Shown here: positions 36,040 through 47,787 of the stretch, piece after piece
How positions within the stretch are numbered: position 1 is the first letter of the stretch
Layout: each line of letters opens with the position of its first letter
From: Apostichopus japonicus
Taxonomy: Eukaryota; Echinodermata; Holothuroidea; Aspidochirotida; Stichopodidae
NCBI RefSeq assembly: GCF_037975245.1
Contig: NC_092576.1
Coordinates: forward strand, 26,177,611 to 26,241,610
Length of the DNA stretch: 64,000 bases
Direction of reading: 5' to 3'
Translations under genes and position numbers: made by a program
The notes under the pieces: generated by a model
What the model saw: the letters and a program-made list of their open reading frames with translations, nothing else
What the model was told of the DNA's origin: nothing
Databases searched by the model: none

Positions 36040-39000
36040 ACCAAGATTTGTCTTGGGCTTCATGTACAGTACTTTAAAAATCTTGTAATAAATGGCCTAC
36101 AGTATTGAATTCATGTCAGACCATCACCTGCATGCTAATGTTGAGGTTTAACTAAAAATGTTGACGAGACCCCAAATATTTGTCTTGGAGCTTCATGTAC
36201 ATGAAAGATCTGGAATTATATTGCCTATTAAATTCATATTTAAGCTCATCACCCTAAAAAAAAATGTATTAAAGGTTGTTGGCTAGACCCCAAATATTTG
36301 TCTTGGGGCTTCATGTACATTAAAGATCTGGATTTATATTGTCAATTAAATTCATATAAGCTCATCACCCATAAAAAAGTGTATTAAAGGTTGTTGACGA
36401 GACCCCAAATATTTGTCTTGGGGCTTCATGTACATGAAAGATCTGAAATTATATTGCCTATTAAATTCATATTTAAGCTTATCACCCATAAAAAAGTGTA
36501 TTAAAGGTTGTTGATGAGACCCCAAATATTTGTCTTGGGGCTTCATGTACATGAAAGATCTGAAATTATATTGCCTATTAAATTCATATTTAAGCTTATC
36601 ACCCATAAAAAAGTGTATTAAAGGTTGTTGACGAGACCCCAAATATTTGTCTTGGGGCTTCATGTACATTAAAGATCTGAAATTATATTGCCTATTAAAT
36701 TCATATAAGACCATTACCCATAGAGAAGTGTATTAAAGGTTGTTGACGAGACCCCAAATATTTGTCTTGGGGCTTCATGGACATTAAAGATCTGGATTTA
36801 TATTGTCAATTAAATTCATATAAGCTCATCACCAATAAAAAAGTGTATTAAAGGTTGTTGACGAGACCCCAAATATTTGTCTTCCAAGGGGCTTCATGTA
36901 CATTAAAGATCTGAAATTATATTGTCAATTAAATTCATATAAGCTCATCACCAATAAAAAAGTGTATTAAAGGTTGTTGACGAGACCCCAAATATTTGTC
37001 TTCCAAGGGGCTTCATGTACATTAAAGATCTGAAATTATATTGCCTATTAAATTCATATTTAAGCTCATCACCCATAGAGAAGTGTATTAAAGGTTGTTG
37101 ACGAGACCCCAAATATTTGTCTTGGGGCTTCATGGACATTAAAGATCTGGAATTATATTGCCTATTAAATTCATATAAGCTCATCACCCTAAAAAACTGT
37201 ATTAAAGGTTGTTGACGAGACCCCAAATATTTGTCTTGGGGCTTCATGTACATGAAAGATCTGAAATTATATTGCCTATTAAATTCATATTTAAGCTTAT
37301 CACCCATAAAAAAGTGTATTAAAGGTTGTTGACGAGACCCCAAATATTTGTCTTGGGGCTTCATGTACATTAAAGATCTGAAATTATATTGCCTATTAAA
37401 TTCATATAAGACCATTACCCATAGAGAAGTGTATTAAAGGTTGTTGACGAGACCCCAAATATTTGTCTTGGGGCTTCATGGACATTAAAGATCTGGATAT
37501 ATATTGTCAATTAAATTCATATAAGCTCATCACCAATAAAAAAGTGTATTAAAGGTTGTTGACGAGACCCCAAATATTTGTCTTCCAAGGGGCTTCATGT
37601 ACATTAAAGATCTGAAATTATATTGTCAATTAAATTCATATAAGCTCATCACCAATAAAAAAGTGTATTAAAGGTTGTTGACGAGACCCCAAATATTTGT
37701 CTTCCAAGGGGCTTCATGTACATGAAAGATCTGAAATTATATTGCCTATTAAATTCATATTTAAGCTTATCACCCATAAAAAAAGTGTATTAAAGGTTGT
37801 TGACGAGACCCCAAATATTTGTCTTGGGGCTTCATGTACATTAAAGATCTGGAATTATATTGCCTATTAAATTCATATAAGCTCATCACCCATAAAAACT
37901 GTATTAAAGGTTGTTGATGAGACCCCAAATATTTGTCTTGGGGCTTCATGTACATGAAAGATCTGAAATTATATTGCCTATTAAATTCATATTTAAGCTT
38001 ATCACCCATAAAAAAGTGTATTAAAGGTTGTTGACGAGACCCCAAATATTTGTCTTGGGGCTTCATGTACATTAAAGATCTGAAATTATATTGCCTATTA
38101 AATTCATATAAGACCATTACCCATAGAGAAGTGTATTAAAGGTTGTTGACGAGACCCCAAATATTTGTCTTGGGGCTTCATGGACATTAAAGATCTGGAT
38201 TTATATTGTCAATTAAATTCATATAAGCTCATCACCAATAAAAAAGTGTATTAAAGGTTGTTGACGAGACCCCAAATATTTGTCTTCCAAGGGGCTTCAT
38301 GTACATTAAAGATCTGAAATTATATTGTCAATTAAATTCATATAAGCTCATCACCAATAAAAAAGTGTATTAAAGGTTGTTGACGAGACCCCAAATATTT
38401 GTCTTCCAAGGGGCTTCATGTACATTAAAGATCTGAAATTATATTGCCTATTAAATTCATATTTAAGCTCATCACCCATAGAGAAGTGTATCAAAGGTTG
38501 TTGACGAGACCCCAAATATTTGTCTTGGGGCTTCATGGACATTAAAGATCTGGAATTATATTGCCTATTAAATTCATATAAGCTCATCACCCTAAAAAAC
38601 TGTATTAAAGGTTGTTGACGAGACCCCAAATATTTGTCTTGGGGCTTCATGTACATGAAAGATCTGAAATTATATTGCCTATTAAATTCATATTTAAGCT
38701 TATCACCCATAAAAAAGTGTATTAAAGGTTGTTGACGAGACCCCAAATATTTGTCTTGGGGCTTCATGTACATTAAAGATCTGAAATTATATTGCCTATT
38801 AAATTCATATAAGACCATTACCCATAGAGAAGTGTATTAAAGGTTGTTGACGAGACCCCAAATATTTGTCTTGGGGCTTCATGGACATTAAAGATCTGGA
38901 TTTATATTGTCAATTAAATTCATATAAGCTCATCACCAATAAAAAAGTGTATTAAAGGTTGTTGACGAGACCCCAAATATTTGTCTTCCAAGGGGCTTCA

Positions 39001-42000
39001 TGTACAGTAAAGATCTGAAATTATATTGTCAATTAAATTCATATAAGCTCATCACCAATAAAAAAGTGTATTAAAGGTTGTTGACGAGACCCCAAATATT
39101 TGTCTTCCAAGGGGCTTCATGTACATTAAAGATCTGAAATTATATTGCCTATTAAATTCATATTTAAGCTCATCACCCATAGAGAAGTGTATTAAAGGTT
39201 GTTGACGAGACCCCAAATATTTGTCTTGGGGCTTCATGGACATTAAAGATCTGGAATTATATTGCCTATTAAATTCATATAAGCTCATCACCCTAAAAAA
39301 CTGTATTAAAGGTTTTTGACGAGACCCCAAATATTTGTCTTGGGGCTTCATGTACATGAAAGATCTGAAATTATATTGCCTATTAAATTCATATTTAAGC
39401 TTATCACCCATAATAAAGTGTATTAAAGGTTGTTGATGAGACCCCAAATATTTGTCTTGGGGCTTCATGTACATGAAAGATCTGAAATTATATTGCCTAT
39501 TAAATTCATATAAGACCATTACCCATAGAGAAGTGTATTAAAGGTTGTTGACGAGACCACAAATATTTGTCTTGGGGCTTCATGTACATGAAAGATCTGA
39601 AATTATATTGCCTATTAAATTCATATTTAAGCTTATCACCCATAAAAAAGTGTATTAAAGGTTGTTGATGAGACCCCAAATATTTGTCTTGGGGCTTCAT
39701 GTACATGAAAGATCTGAAATTATATTGCCTATTAAATTCATATAAGACCATTACCCATAGAGAAGTGTATTAAAGGTTGTTGATGAGACCCCAAATATTT
39801 GTCTTGGGGCTTCATGTACATGAAAGATCTGAAATTATATTGCCTATTAAATTCATATAAGACCATTACCCATAGAGAAGTGTATTAAAGGTTGTTGATG
39901 AGACCCCAAATATTTGATTTGGGGCTTCATGTACATGAAAGATCTGAAATTATATTGCCTATTAAATTCATATTAGACCATTACCCATAGAGAAGTGTAT
40001 AAAAGGTTGTTGACGAAACCACAAATATTTGTCTTGGGGCTTCATGTACATGAAAGATCTGGAATTATATTGCCTACTAAATTCATATAAGCTCATCACC
40101 CTAAAAAAACTGTATGAAAGGTTGTTGACGAGACCCCAAATATTTGTCTTGGGGCTTCATGTACATGACAGATCTGAAATTATATTGCCTATTAAATTCA
40201 TATTTAAGCTTATCACCCATAAAAAAAGTGTATTAAAGGTTGTTGACGAGACCCCAAATATTTGTCTTGGGGCTTCATGTACATTAAAGATCTGGAATTA
40301 TATTGCCTATTAAATTCATATAAGCTCATCACCCATAAAAACTGTATTAAAGGTTGTTGATGAGACCCCAAATATTTGTCTTGGGGCTTTATGTACATGA
40401 AAGATCTGAAATTATATTGCCTATTAAATTCATATTTAAGCTTATCACCCATAAAAAAGTGTATTAAAGGTTGTTGACGAGACCCCAAATATTTGTCTTG
40501 GGGCTTCATGTACATTAAAGATCTGAAATTATATTGCCTATTAAATTCATATAAGACCATTACCCATAGAGAAGTGTATTAAAGGTTGTTGACGAGACCC
40601 CAAATATTTGTCTTGGGGCTTCATGGACATTAAAGATCTGGATTTATATTGTCAATTAAATTCATATAAGCTCATCACCAATAAAAAAGTGTATTAAAGG
40701 TTGTTGACGAGACCCCAAATATTTGTCTTCCAAGGGGCTTCATGTACATTAAAGATCTGAAATTATATTGTCAATTAAATTCATATAAGCTCATCACCAA
40801 TAAAGAAGTGTATTAAAGGTTGTTGACGAGACCCCAAATATTTGTCTTCCAAGGGGCTTCATGTACATTAAAGATCTGAAATTATATTGCCTATTAAATT
40901 CATATAAGCTCATCACCCTAAAAAACTGTATTAAAGGTTGTTGACGAGACCCCAAATATTTGTCTTGGGGCTTCATGTACATGAAAGATCTGAAATTATA
41001 TTGCCTATTAAATTCATATTTAAGCTTATCACCCATAAAAAAGTGTATTAAAGGTTGTTGATGAGACCCCAAATATTTGTCTTGGGGCTTCATGTACATG
41101 AAAGATCTGAAATTATATTGCCTATTAAATTCATATAAGACCATTACCCATAGAGAAGTGTATTAAAGGTTGTTGACGAGACCACAAATATTTGTCTTGG
41201 GGCTTCATGTACATGAAAGATCTGAAATTATATTGCCTATTAAATTCATATTTAAGCTTATCACCCATAAAAAAGTGTATTAAAGGTTGTTGATGAGACC
41301 CCAAATATTTGTCTTGGGGCTTCATGTACATGAAAGATCTGAAATTATATTGCCTATTAAATTCATATAAGACCATTACCCATAGAGAAGTGTATTAAAG
41401 GTTGTTGATGAGACCCCAAATATTTGTCTTGGGGCTTCATGTACATGAAAGATCTGAAATTATATTGCCTATTAAATTCATATTTAAGCTTATCACCCAT
41501 AAAAAAGTGTATTAAAGGTTGTTGACGAGACCCCAAATATTTGTCTTGGGGCTTCATGTACATGAAAGATCTGAAATTATATTGCCTATTAAATTCATAT
41601 AAGCTCATCACCCATAAAAACTGTATTAAAGGTTGTTGATGAGACCCCAAATATTTGTCTTGGGGCTTCATGTACATGAAAGATCTGAAATTATATTGTC
41701 TATTAAATTCATGAATATAAGACCATCAACCATAGAGAAGTGTATTAAAGGTTGTTGACGAGACCCCAAATATTTGTCTTGGGGCTTCATGTACATGAAA
41801 GATCTGGAATTATATTGTCTATTAAATTCATGAATATAAGACCATCAACCATAGAGAAGTGTATTAAAGGTTGTTGACGAGACCCCAAATATTTGTCTTG
41901 GGGCTTCATGTACATTAAAGATCTGGAATTTTAATGCCTATTAAATTCATATAAGCTCATCACCCACAAAAAAAGTGTATTAAAGGTTGTTGGCAAGACC

Positions 42001-42075
42001 CAAAATATTTGTCTTGGGGCTTCATGTACGTTAACAATCTTGAAATGTGTTGTTTTTTTGAATTTATATTTAGCC
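36040..42075 (+). repeat. ~117-bp satellite array with 701-bp higher-order period
   Basis: About 50 monomers sharing GACCCCAAATATTTGTCTTG and TTAAATTCATAT. Variant monomers (ACCATTACCCATAGAG; CTTCCAAGGGGC) recur every 701 bp from 36.7 to 39.5 kb, i.e. six monomers per higher unit; order is less regular from 39.7 to 42 kb. The outer monomers (36040 and 41990 on) are the most diverged. Since 117 is a multiple of three, long minus-strand frames appear; they are not genes. Confidence 0.95.
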
Positions 42076-42984
42076 CATTTCTGTCTATCCCTAAAATGGG
42101 AGTAAGATTTCAACAGGCAGTATTGATGGAAGACAAATTTACTGATATTAGAGCTGGACATAATTCATGTCTAAATTTCATAATAAATATCCTTTTGAAT
42201 AATGTACAGTACAGTAACCCCATAACCATAAATTACTGTATGCTGGTTTCACAGCATCAGAAGTTTTGCCTTTATTGCTTATAATATTATAACAGTGTTG
42301 AATATAAACTTCACATGTCATAAAAAACATCTTGCTTACTTCATTTGGATCTTACCTTTTATTTGTCACCTCCAACCCCCCCCCCCCCCCCGCGTCCCCA
42401 CTTTGTTTTCATGTATAAATGTATAAATATGAAAGTGCCGGACTGCACTTTGTCTCTTAAAGAAAGTCTTGCGAAGATTGAAACATCAGGCCCTGTAAAT
42501 GTTGTACAATATAAATGAGGGAATGACTCCAAATAGCCATGGTCATGCACCAAAGACTTTGAAATTCGGATGAAAACTGACCCTTTACCTAGACATATGT
42601 TGTGTGCTGTAAATGTAATGCGAGGATTGGCATTTTACTATACTACTGTAGTACTAGCCTGTAGTAGCAGCAGCACCCTGGTATAAGTTTCAGCTAGTCG
42701 AAAGTGTTCCAGCCAGGCTATAGCCCAAGGTCCCAAAACCTCCAATTTCAGTAGACAAGATCCCAAAGAAACTACCTTGTCAATCTTACCAGAGCGTAAA
42801 ATTCCACTTCTTATGGCCAGTCAAGTTTTTACCAGAATCGATCGTGCACTAAATCACAACGAACGGTGAGTGGTGGTTCCACTATTCTTGTATATATATA
42901 GCACTCAGTTCACATCCGAGCCCAGTCAAACGCGTCGTTGATTTATATGACGTCATACATACACTACGTCACTGGTGCAGCTGG
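42076..42984. other. MULE right subterminal region
   Basis: Holds a 16-base C run at 42376-42391 and TGACGTCA at 42948-42955. No coding signal. Confidence 0.5.
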
Positions 42985-43017
42985 TGTCAACGAAACCCCA
43001 AAGATTGAGTGAGAACC
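42985..43017 (-). repeat. MULE right terminal inverted repeat
   Basis: Reverse complement of 21014-21046, ending GAGTGAGAACC, followed by the target duplication ATTCTCTCAC. Confidence 0.95.
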
Positions 43018-43259
43018 ATTCTCTCACAGAGCTGCGTGACTCTACGTTCAGCAGCGACGAGTTCTACTTAAGTCCCATTGCCGGTATTTTCGTGTGTTTT
43101 TAATTGTCAAATTTGAAGAAAAGAAATTGATATGCAGGTCGGCGGGCGTGTGTTTTTTGGGCTCGCTTGACCTGAGTTTCGTTTGTCAGAATGGGATGGT
43201 TCGGTAGTGCCGTTTGGCCGTGACGTTTTGTATCCCGCATGGCGGGTCACGTAAAAAGC

Positions 43260-43429
43260 ACAAACAGCACTGTAGGCTGAATATTAGAGAGTTCTTTTTG
43301 TCACAACGAGTAATTGACATTTGGAATGGCCTTCCAGCCAGAGCTCTATTAGCCAGCACTGTCAACGTTTTTAAGAGCCAGCTCGACAAATTCCTGAGAA
43401 GTAATGTGGGAGCTCATATGAGCCGTTAA
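43260..43429 (+). pseudogene. CR1/L2-like LINE ORF, C-terminal end, right part
   Basis: Continues in frame from 10282: HCRLNIREFFLSQRVIDIWN, then LPARALLASTVNVFKSQLDKF and a TAA at 43427-43429. This is the typical C-terminus of CR1/L2-group reverse transcriptases (FFSxRVVxxWNxLP). The join across 33 kb shows no lost residue. The LINE 3' UTR follows; its end was not found. Confidence 0.82.
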
Positions 43430-44649
43430 GGCTCCCTGCTCCGTCATCCTCCGCCTTTCACCTGCTGAGAAGTGGAGGGTACAGGTAAATACGCATTTGG
43501 TACTTTGGCGGGAAGGGGTCGTAAAATAAAATAATGTTTTATCATAGTGTATTTAAGCGTTGCTTGGGTGACACTGAAATTGTTGTGTTGCTGTTATTCC
43601 CGATCGTTGTTTATTTTGTTGTCTGTCAGGTGTGGCGGAGTGTGGTAAGCAGTAGTTTCTGCACAGATGGAGTCAATATTCAGACATTATTACATTATTA
43701 CCGTGCGTCATGTTAGTTTTTATCACTGAATTTTCTTCTATTGAGTTTGTTTCCACCAAACAACTTTTACTATTGTTTTCAAATACTTTGTTTATGTTTG
43801 TTTACCTCGTTAAGTAACATTTGAATTTTAAGTTTGTTCTTGCATACGTCAACGTTCACTTTGCGGGTTATGCACTTGATAGGTATTCCGTTGTTTCAAT
43901 GTATGAGGTATTCCATTTTGATTTAGTTTACACATTTATTTCATGTTTTAGATGGTAAGAAATGCGAGGACGCATTTGTATCTTGGGTGGGAAGAGTTTT
44001 ACGAGAAAACAACCTAATTTTCTCGTGTGTACGTATTTTCTATTTACCTTTATAAAATGTTACTTATGTGAAGCGTATTCTAGTTATTATTATTGTGAAG
44101 CGTATTCTAGCTATTATTATTATTATGACGTCACCCATGGCTCGCGCATTGGTGGTTTGCGCTGTGGTGTGGCGGGATATAAATCACGAGCTATTAGAAG
44201 CGTATCTTTTGTTTTAAATGATTCGGGGTTGGAAGACAGCCAAACTGGTTCAAATTGGTTGAGTGTCCATTTGCATATGCTCATCTGCATATCAGGTTGG
44301 CACTCAACCAATCAAGAGTTTGGTGAGGGGTGAGTTACAAGTTTACACCAATCGGGTTCAAAGGCAGAGCGTGTGCCCGGTGCAACGCGTCTTAATTTGT
44401 TATTTTGGAATCAGGGGTTTAAGTGTTTCATAAAGATATATCGAGGAGTTGAAGTTTATCATCCGAAGTCTACGGACGTAGAACAGCAGGCTCCGTAATT
44501 TATATTTTCGTCTGTAGTCTCCGGGCTCTTTACATTTTAATTATCTTAAGTTACAGTTTTATTCAGAATCTTGTCTTGGGGACCTAGATTATGTTTGGCT
44601 TGTGCAGAGAATCGAGTAATGCACTCTGCAGCTCCGCTGCGTAACTGCT
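43430..44649. other. LINE 3' flank and unassigned sequence
   Basis: No protein-like frame. Contains a repeat of GTGAAGCGTATTCTAG (44067 and 44095) and a perfect 12-bp inverted pair ATTGGTTGAGTG / CACTCAACCAAT (44256-44267, 44302-44313) enclosing an ATTTGCAT octamer. Confidence 0.45.
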
Positions 44650-44812
44650 TGTGCTTTTTACGTGACCCGCCATGCGGGATACAAAACGTCACGGCCAAAC
44701 GGCACTACCGAACCATTCCATTCTGACAAACGAAACTCAGGTCTAGCGAGCCAAAAAAACATACGCCTGCCGACCTGCAGAGACAAAACGCCCAACCCCC
44801 CCCCCCCCGCCC
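44650..44812 (-). mobile_element. Tx1-like LINE 3' UTR, solo end (copy 4)
   Basis: Matches the 3' UTR of the copies at 10490 and 43137-43259 including the terminal stem-loop, 5'-truncated in the homopolymer (C on the plus strand). A severely truncated insertion. Confidence 0.85.
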
Positions 44813-46531
44813 TTGTTATTGTGTTTAGGTTTTATTGTATTACTTTCTGTATATATTATTGGTTTATTATGCTTTACGAAAGATGCACGGCAGGTACATT
44901 GTTTATCTAATTATACTTTTTAAACTCTTAATGCACTGTTAGTGTACTTCTTTTCAACGGTGTCCTCGAGTCTCTTTCTACAACCCCCTTCCTCAATTGC
45001 CAACTGGGTACTTCACCATACCACCGAAGCGGAAAGCGTTACAATACATAGGACCCTATCTTAGACGATACCACTGTTGAAAGACAATTCTATTCTCTTT
45101 CATAAAAATTAAATCGCAGATACATATTGAACAGTTGTCTCATTTCAAGTTTGGAGCCTTGTTTCTGGCCGGAGATGACGTATTTGTAACAGCCAATCAG
45201 CGGCCACCAGGGCGACCAGGGTATGACGAAGCTTTTCACCCGCTCGTTCGCTTCGGTTTCCGTTAGATAGCGGGATATAGAATCACTTAATATTACTAAA
45301 CCCAGTCCGTCCGAATGTCACTATTGAACGGATGTAACGCATATTCTCAACTCATATCATCAAGACATTTTCTTCAGAATGAAAAACAGGTATCAATGTG
45401 TTTCGGAATCATTTTAAGGGTCCGACCGTATTTCTTTCTGGTTATCATTCGAGTATGACGACAAGGTTAACGGTGCTTAGTACGTGACCTTATCCAAAGA
45501 CAGTACACAGCGCAACGTATATTGTTGCAATTCTTATGAATTGTAGCCTAACGGTAATATGCATACAGGCTAGGCCAGTAGTTCTAGCCTAGTATGAGTC
45601 GCAATAGGCAATGACATTGATAGCACTGGGATTCCCGTGATAGTGGTCCAAGTTATCGGATAAGGGATGGGAGGGGAAGAAGTGGGTATGATTGAATGAT
45701 AGGGTAGTATTTGGGCTGAGGGGGTGGGAATGGGTCTGGGCGGGTGGTGAGTGGGGCGTGTTGGGTCTAACTTAGTTCACGAACTGAACAGTCTGTTACG
45801 CAATGTTACACATACATCCACGAGGTGAAGGGTGGTACCGTAACATGCTAAAGTCGTGTTCAAGGACTAGACTCAAGCACACCCCCTCTCCCCACCCCTC
45901 CCACCCGCTCCACCGTTACCCCCACCCCATTACAAAAATAACAGGTACTCTAGTATTCGATAATGCCGACAAGTGTTTGATCCCACACATAACATTCCTC
46001 CCAGAAAGGGTATTTTTTTATTGGGGATTGGTGGACAGGGGTCCGGGCAGCATTCGCTGCACTGGTGGTCACCCGACAATTGACAAGGGGCAAGGAAAGC
46101 TTGACACTATATCGCGTATTCATTTCAATGTTTTCCCCCAATTTTCCCTGGCGAAATAGTAAAATTTACCATGACGTAGGTCGTTCCCCCGTTGGTAAGG
46201 ACCCACCCCCCCCCCTTGTTGTGGACAAATGGTGTATAGCAGGCCTTCTCAACTAGCTCGATTGAAGAGCAAATTCCTAGCAGGCCAGATAAAAAATAGT
46301 AGCTTCCTGTCTCAGCCCGCACACTTTTTTCGGCCGCATGAATTTTTTAGCGTCAAATTTACTGGAAATGACTTGTACGGTTATAATGTGTGTAGGCTAG
46401 TCCGCTAGTGTATGTTACAAGTGCCTGTGGCCCAGCTATACCATTATAATCAAGGACAACTGCTGTTCAAGTTAGATTTATTGTGGTTGGTATTTGGAAA
46501 TTGATATGAAGTTATTATTTAAATTTCAGAA
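44813..46531. other. No supported gene
   Basis: Short open frames only. C runs near 46202. May hold the left flank of the transposon whose gene begins at 46532, but no terminus was recognised. Confidence 0.45.
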
Positions 46532-47394
46532 ATGGAGAGGCCAAGGAAGCGACAGTGCACTCTCAAGGAAGCGTGCTATCATAAGAAGCTGCTCGATGGC
46601 AATGCGAAGCTCCAGTTGGGAAAGCCTAGGTCTACAAAACTATCCTGGAAGGAAGGAGATTTGTTTGGTATTGAGGTATGTATGTGCCACACTCGGCTAG
46701 ACCAATTTTTAAGTTTTTATACCGATTGCAGAATGCAACGTCCTTTCTGAAATTAAGGAAAAAATAATGGAGAGTCTGTTTGTTGTAATGTAGTGAAGTG
46801 TAACCCTATTTATGAGAAACGCCCTAACTTGAAATGGCGCATTCTTCAATTGTACCCATAGGTGACATAAACGGGGGAAGGGTGTAGATAGGGGGACCCG
46901 TCCTGCCCAAAATTTTGAAATTCTCAGTGGGGAACCCCAACCCCCCCCCCCATCCCCTAGAAAGTGAAAAACAATTTATGCGGAATTTTCAAGCTAGTCG
47001 GATTTTAACGAAACTTGGTTGGTGTGGACTACATTGGGTCCCGAGAAAAGTTGAGGTCTCACCGGAGGTCAAATTTGCATGATTTGTGCCATTTTTTAAT
47101 CTTCATCGGATTTGAAAGGAACATGGTGGGACTAGATTCAGTCCAGGCAGAAATGGGCTAGGGGTCATTTTGAGGCCTCTGTTCATCATTTGAGATCAGT
47201 TTATTCAAATCTTCAGAATTTGTCATATTCCAACATGACCTTGTGTTATTAAGCAGTAGCCTCTTTCTTAGCACCATGGCCTGGGAGTCTGACAGTAACG
47301 CCCTCTGATCGGGGTATATAGTTTTTGCACAGCAAAGACCTGTCTAGTTAGCGACTGGTGTTTTATTATTTATTTCAGATCTTAGAAGATGTAC

Positions 47395-47787
47395 ATAATA
47401 ATAATAATAATAATACACAGTTCTTATAAAGCGCAAATACACACTTAAGTCTCAGTGCGCTGATTATTATTAACCCCTGGTCATTGGTAACTTGTCACAC
47501 CCACACACCAAAGTGTGCACAATTCAATCAATCTCTCCTGGGGCACCACAGTGCACCACAACCACGTGTCCCCCGGGGGACTTCCCATAGGGTGCAGCCA
47601 CAAACCGGCGCACGCAACTATATTTACAAGTTACCTCGCAGGTCCCCATTTATACACCTGGGTGAAGAGAGGCAATGGAGATAAAGCGCCTTGCCCAAGG
47701 ACACAACGCAATGATCTGGCCAGGGCTCGAACCTGTAATCCTTAGATCACAAGTCCACTGCCTTAACCACTTGACCACAACGCCCTC
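47395..47787 (-). mobile_element. tRNA-derived SINE
   Basis: On the minus strand it starts GAGGGCGTTGTGGTCAAGTG with an A box (TGGTCAAGTGGTTAAGG) and a B box (GGTTCGAGCC, near 47723), followed by a ~310-bp body and an (ATT)n tail. Inserted in an exon of the second zinc-knuckle transposase. A functional tRNA gene is ruled out by the long body and tail. Confidence 0.88.

Larger units (their letters stand above)
21014..43017 (+). mobile_element. 22-kb MULE carrying a transposase-ULP1-PHD gene
   Basis: Perfect 33-bp inverted ends at 21014-21046 and 42985-43017, flanked by 10-bp duplications ATTCTCTCAC (21004-21013 and 43018-43027). Similarity continues inward with GTGACGTAG and TGACGTCA at matching distances. 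Duplication length and transposase type agree on Mutator-like. The gene runs 21995-34466. The 3' third is swollen by a small inserted element and a 6-kb satellite. It is inserted in the TGCA-flanked transposon. Confidence 0.93.
14259..43132 (+). mobile_element. DNA transposon with TGCA duplication, host of the MULE
   Basis: Ends TATCAATTCCT... and ...AGAAATTGATA give short inverted termini (8 perfect bp), flanked by TGCA at 14255-14258 and 43133-43136. The uninterrupted target CTCTGCAGGTCGG is seen in two other LINE copies (10590-10620 and 44780), proving the insertion. Without the nested MULE the element is about 6.86 kb. It carries a zinc-knuckle transposase gene at 16222-19194. The superfamily is not assigned; a 4-bp palindromic duplication fits several. 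Confidence 0.82.
10283..43259 (+). mobile_element. Tx1-like LINE, 5'-truncated plus-strand copy split by two insertions
   Basis: Only about 380 bp belong to this copy: 10283-10489 (ORF2 C-terminus, SWQAVLEAVKSD...GRPFV), 14207-14258 (start of 3' UTR) and 43137-43259 (rest of 3' UTR, ending CACGTAAAAAGC). It sits in the CR1/L2-like fragment with 10-bp duplications ACAAACAGCA at 10273-10282 and 43260-43269. The gaps are filled by the minus-strand Tx1-like LINE and the TGCA-flanked DNA transposon. Confidence 0.85.

Noticed and set aside
36352-41677. Series of minus-strand open frames of 76-155 residues with YEFNRQYNFRS repeats
   Set aside because: They are translations of the 117-bp satellite; the monomer length is a multiple of three, so frames stay open by arithmetic. 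No coding family and the best-preserved feature is the DNA repeat.
47700-47787. tRNA gene on the minus strand
   Set aside because: A and B boxes belong to a SINE head; the sequence continues in a long body with an (ATT)n tail.
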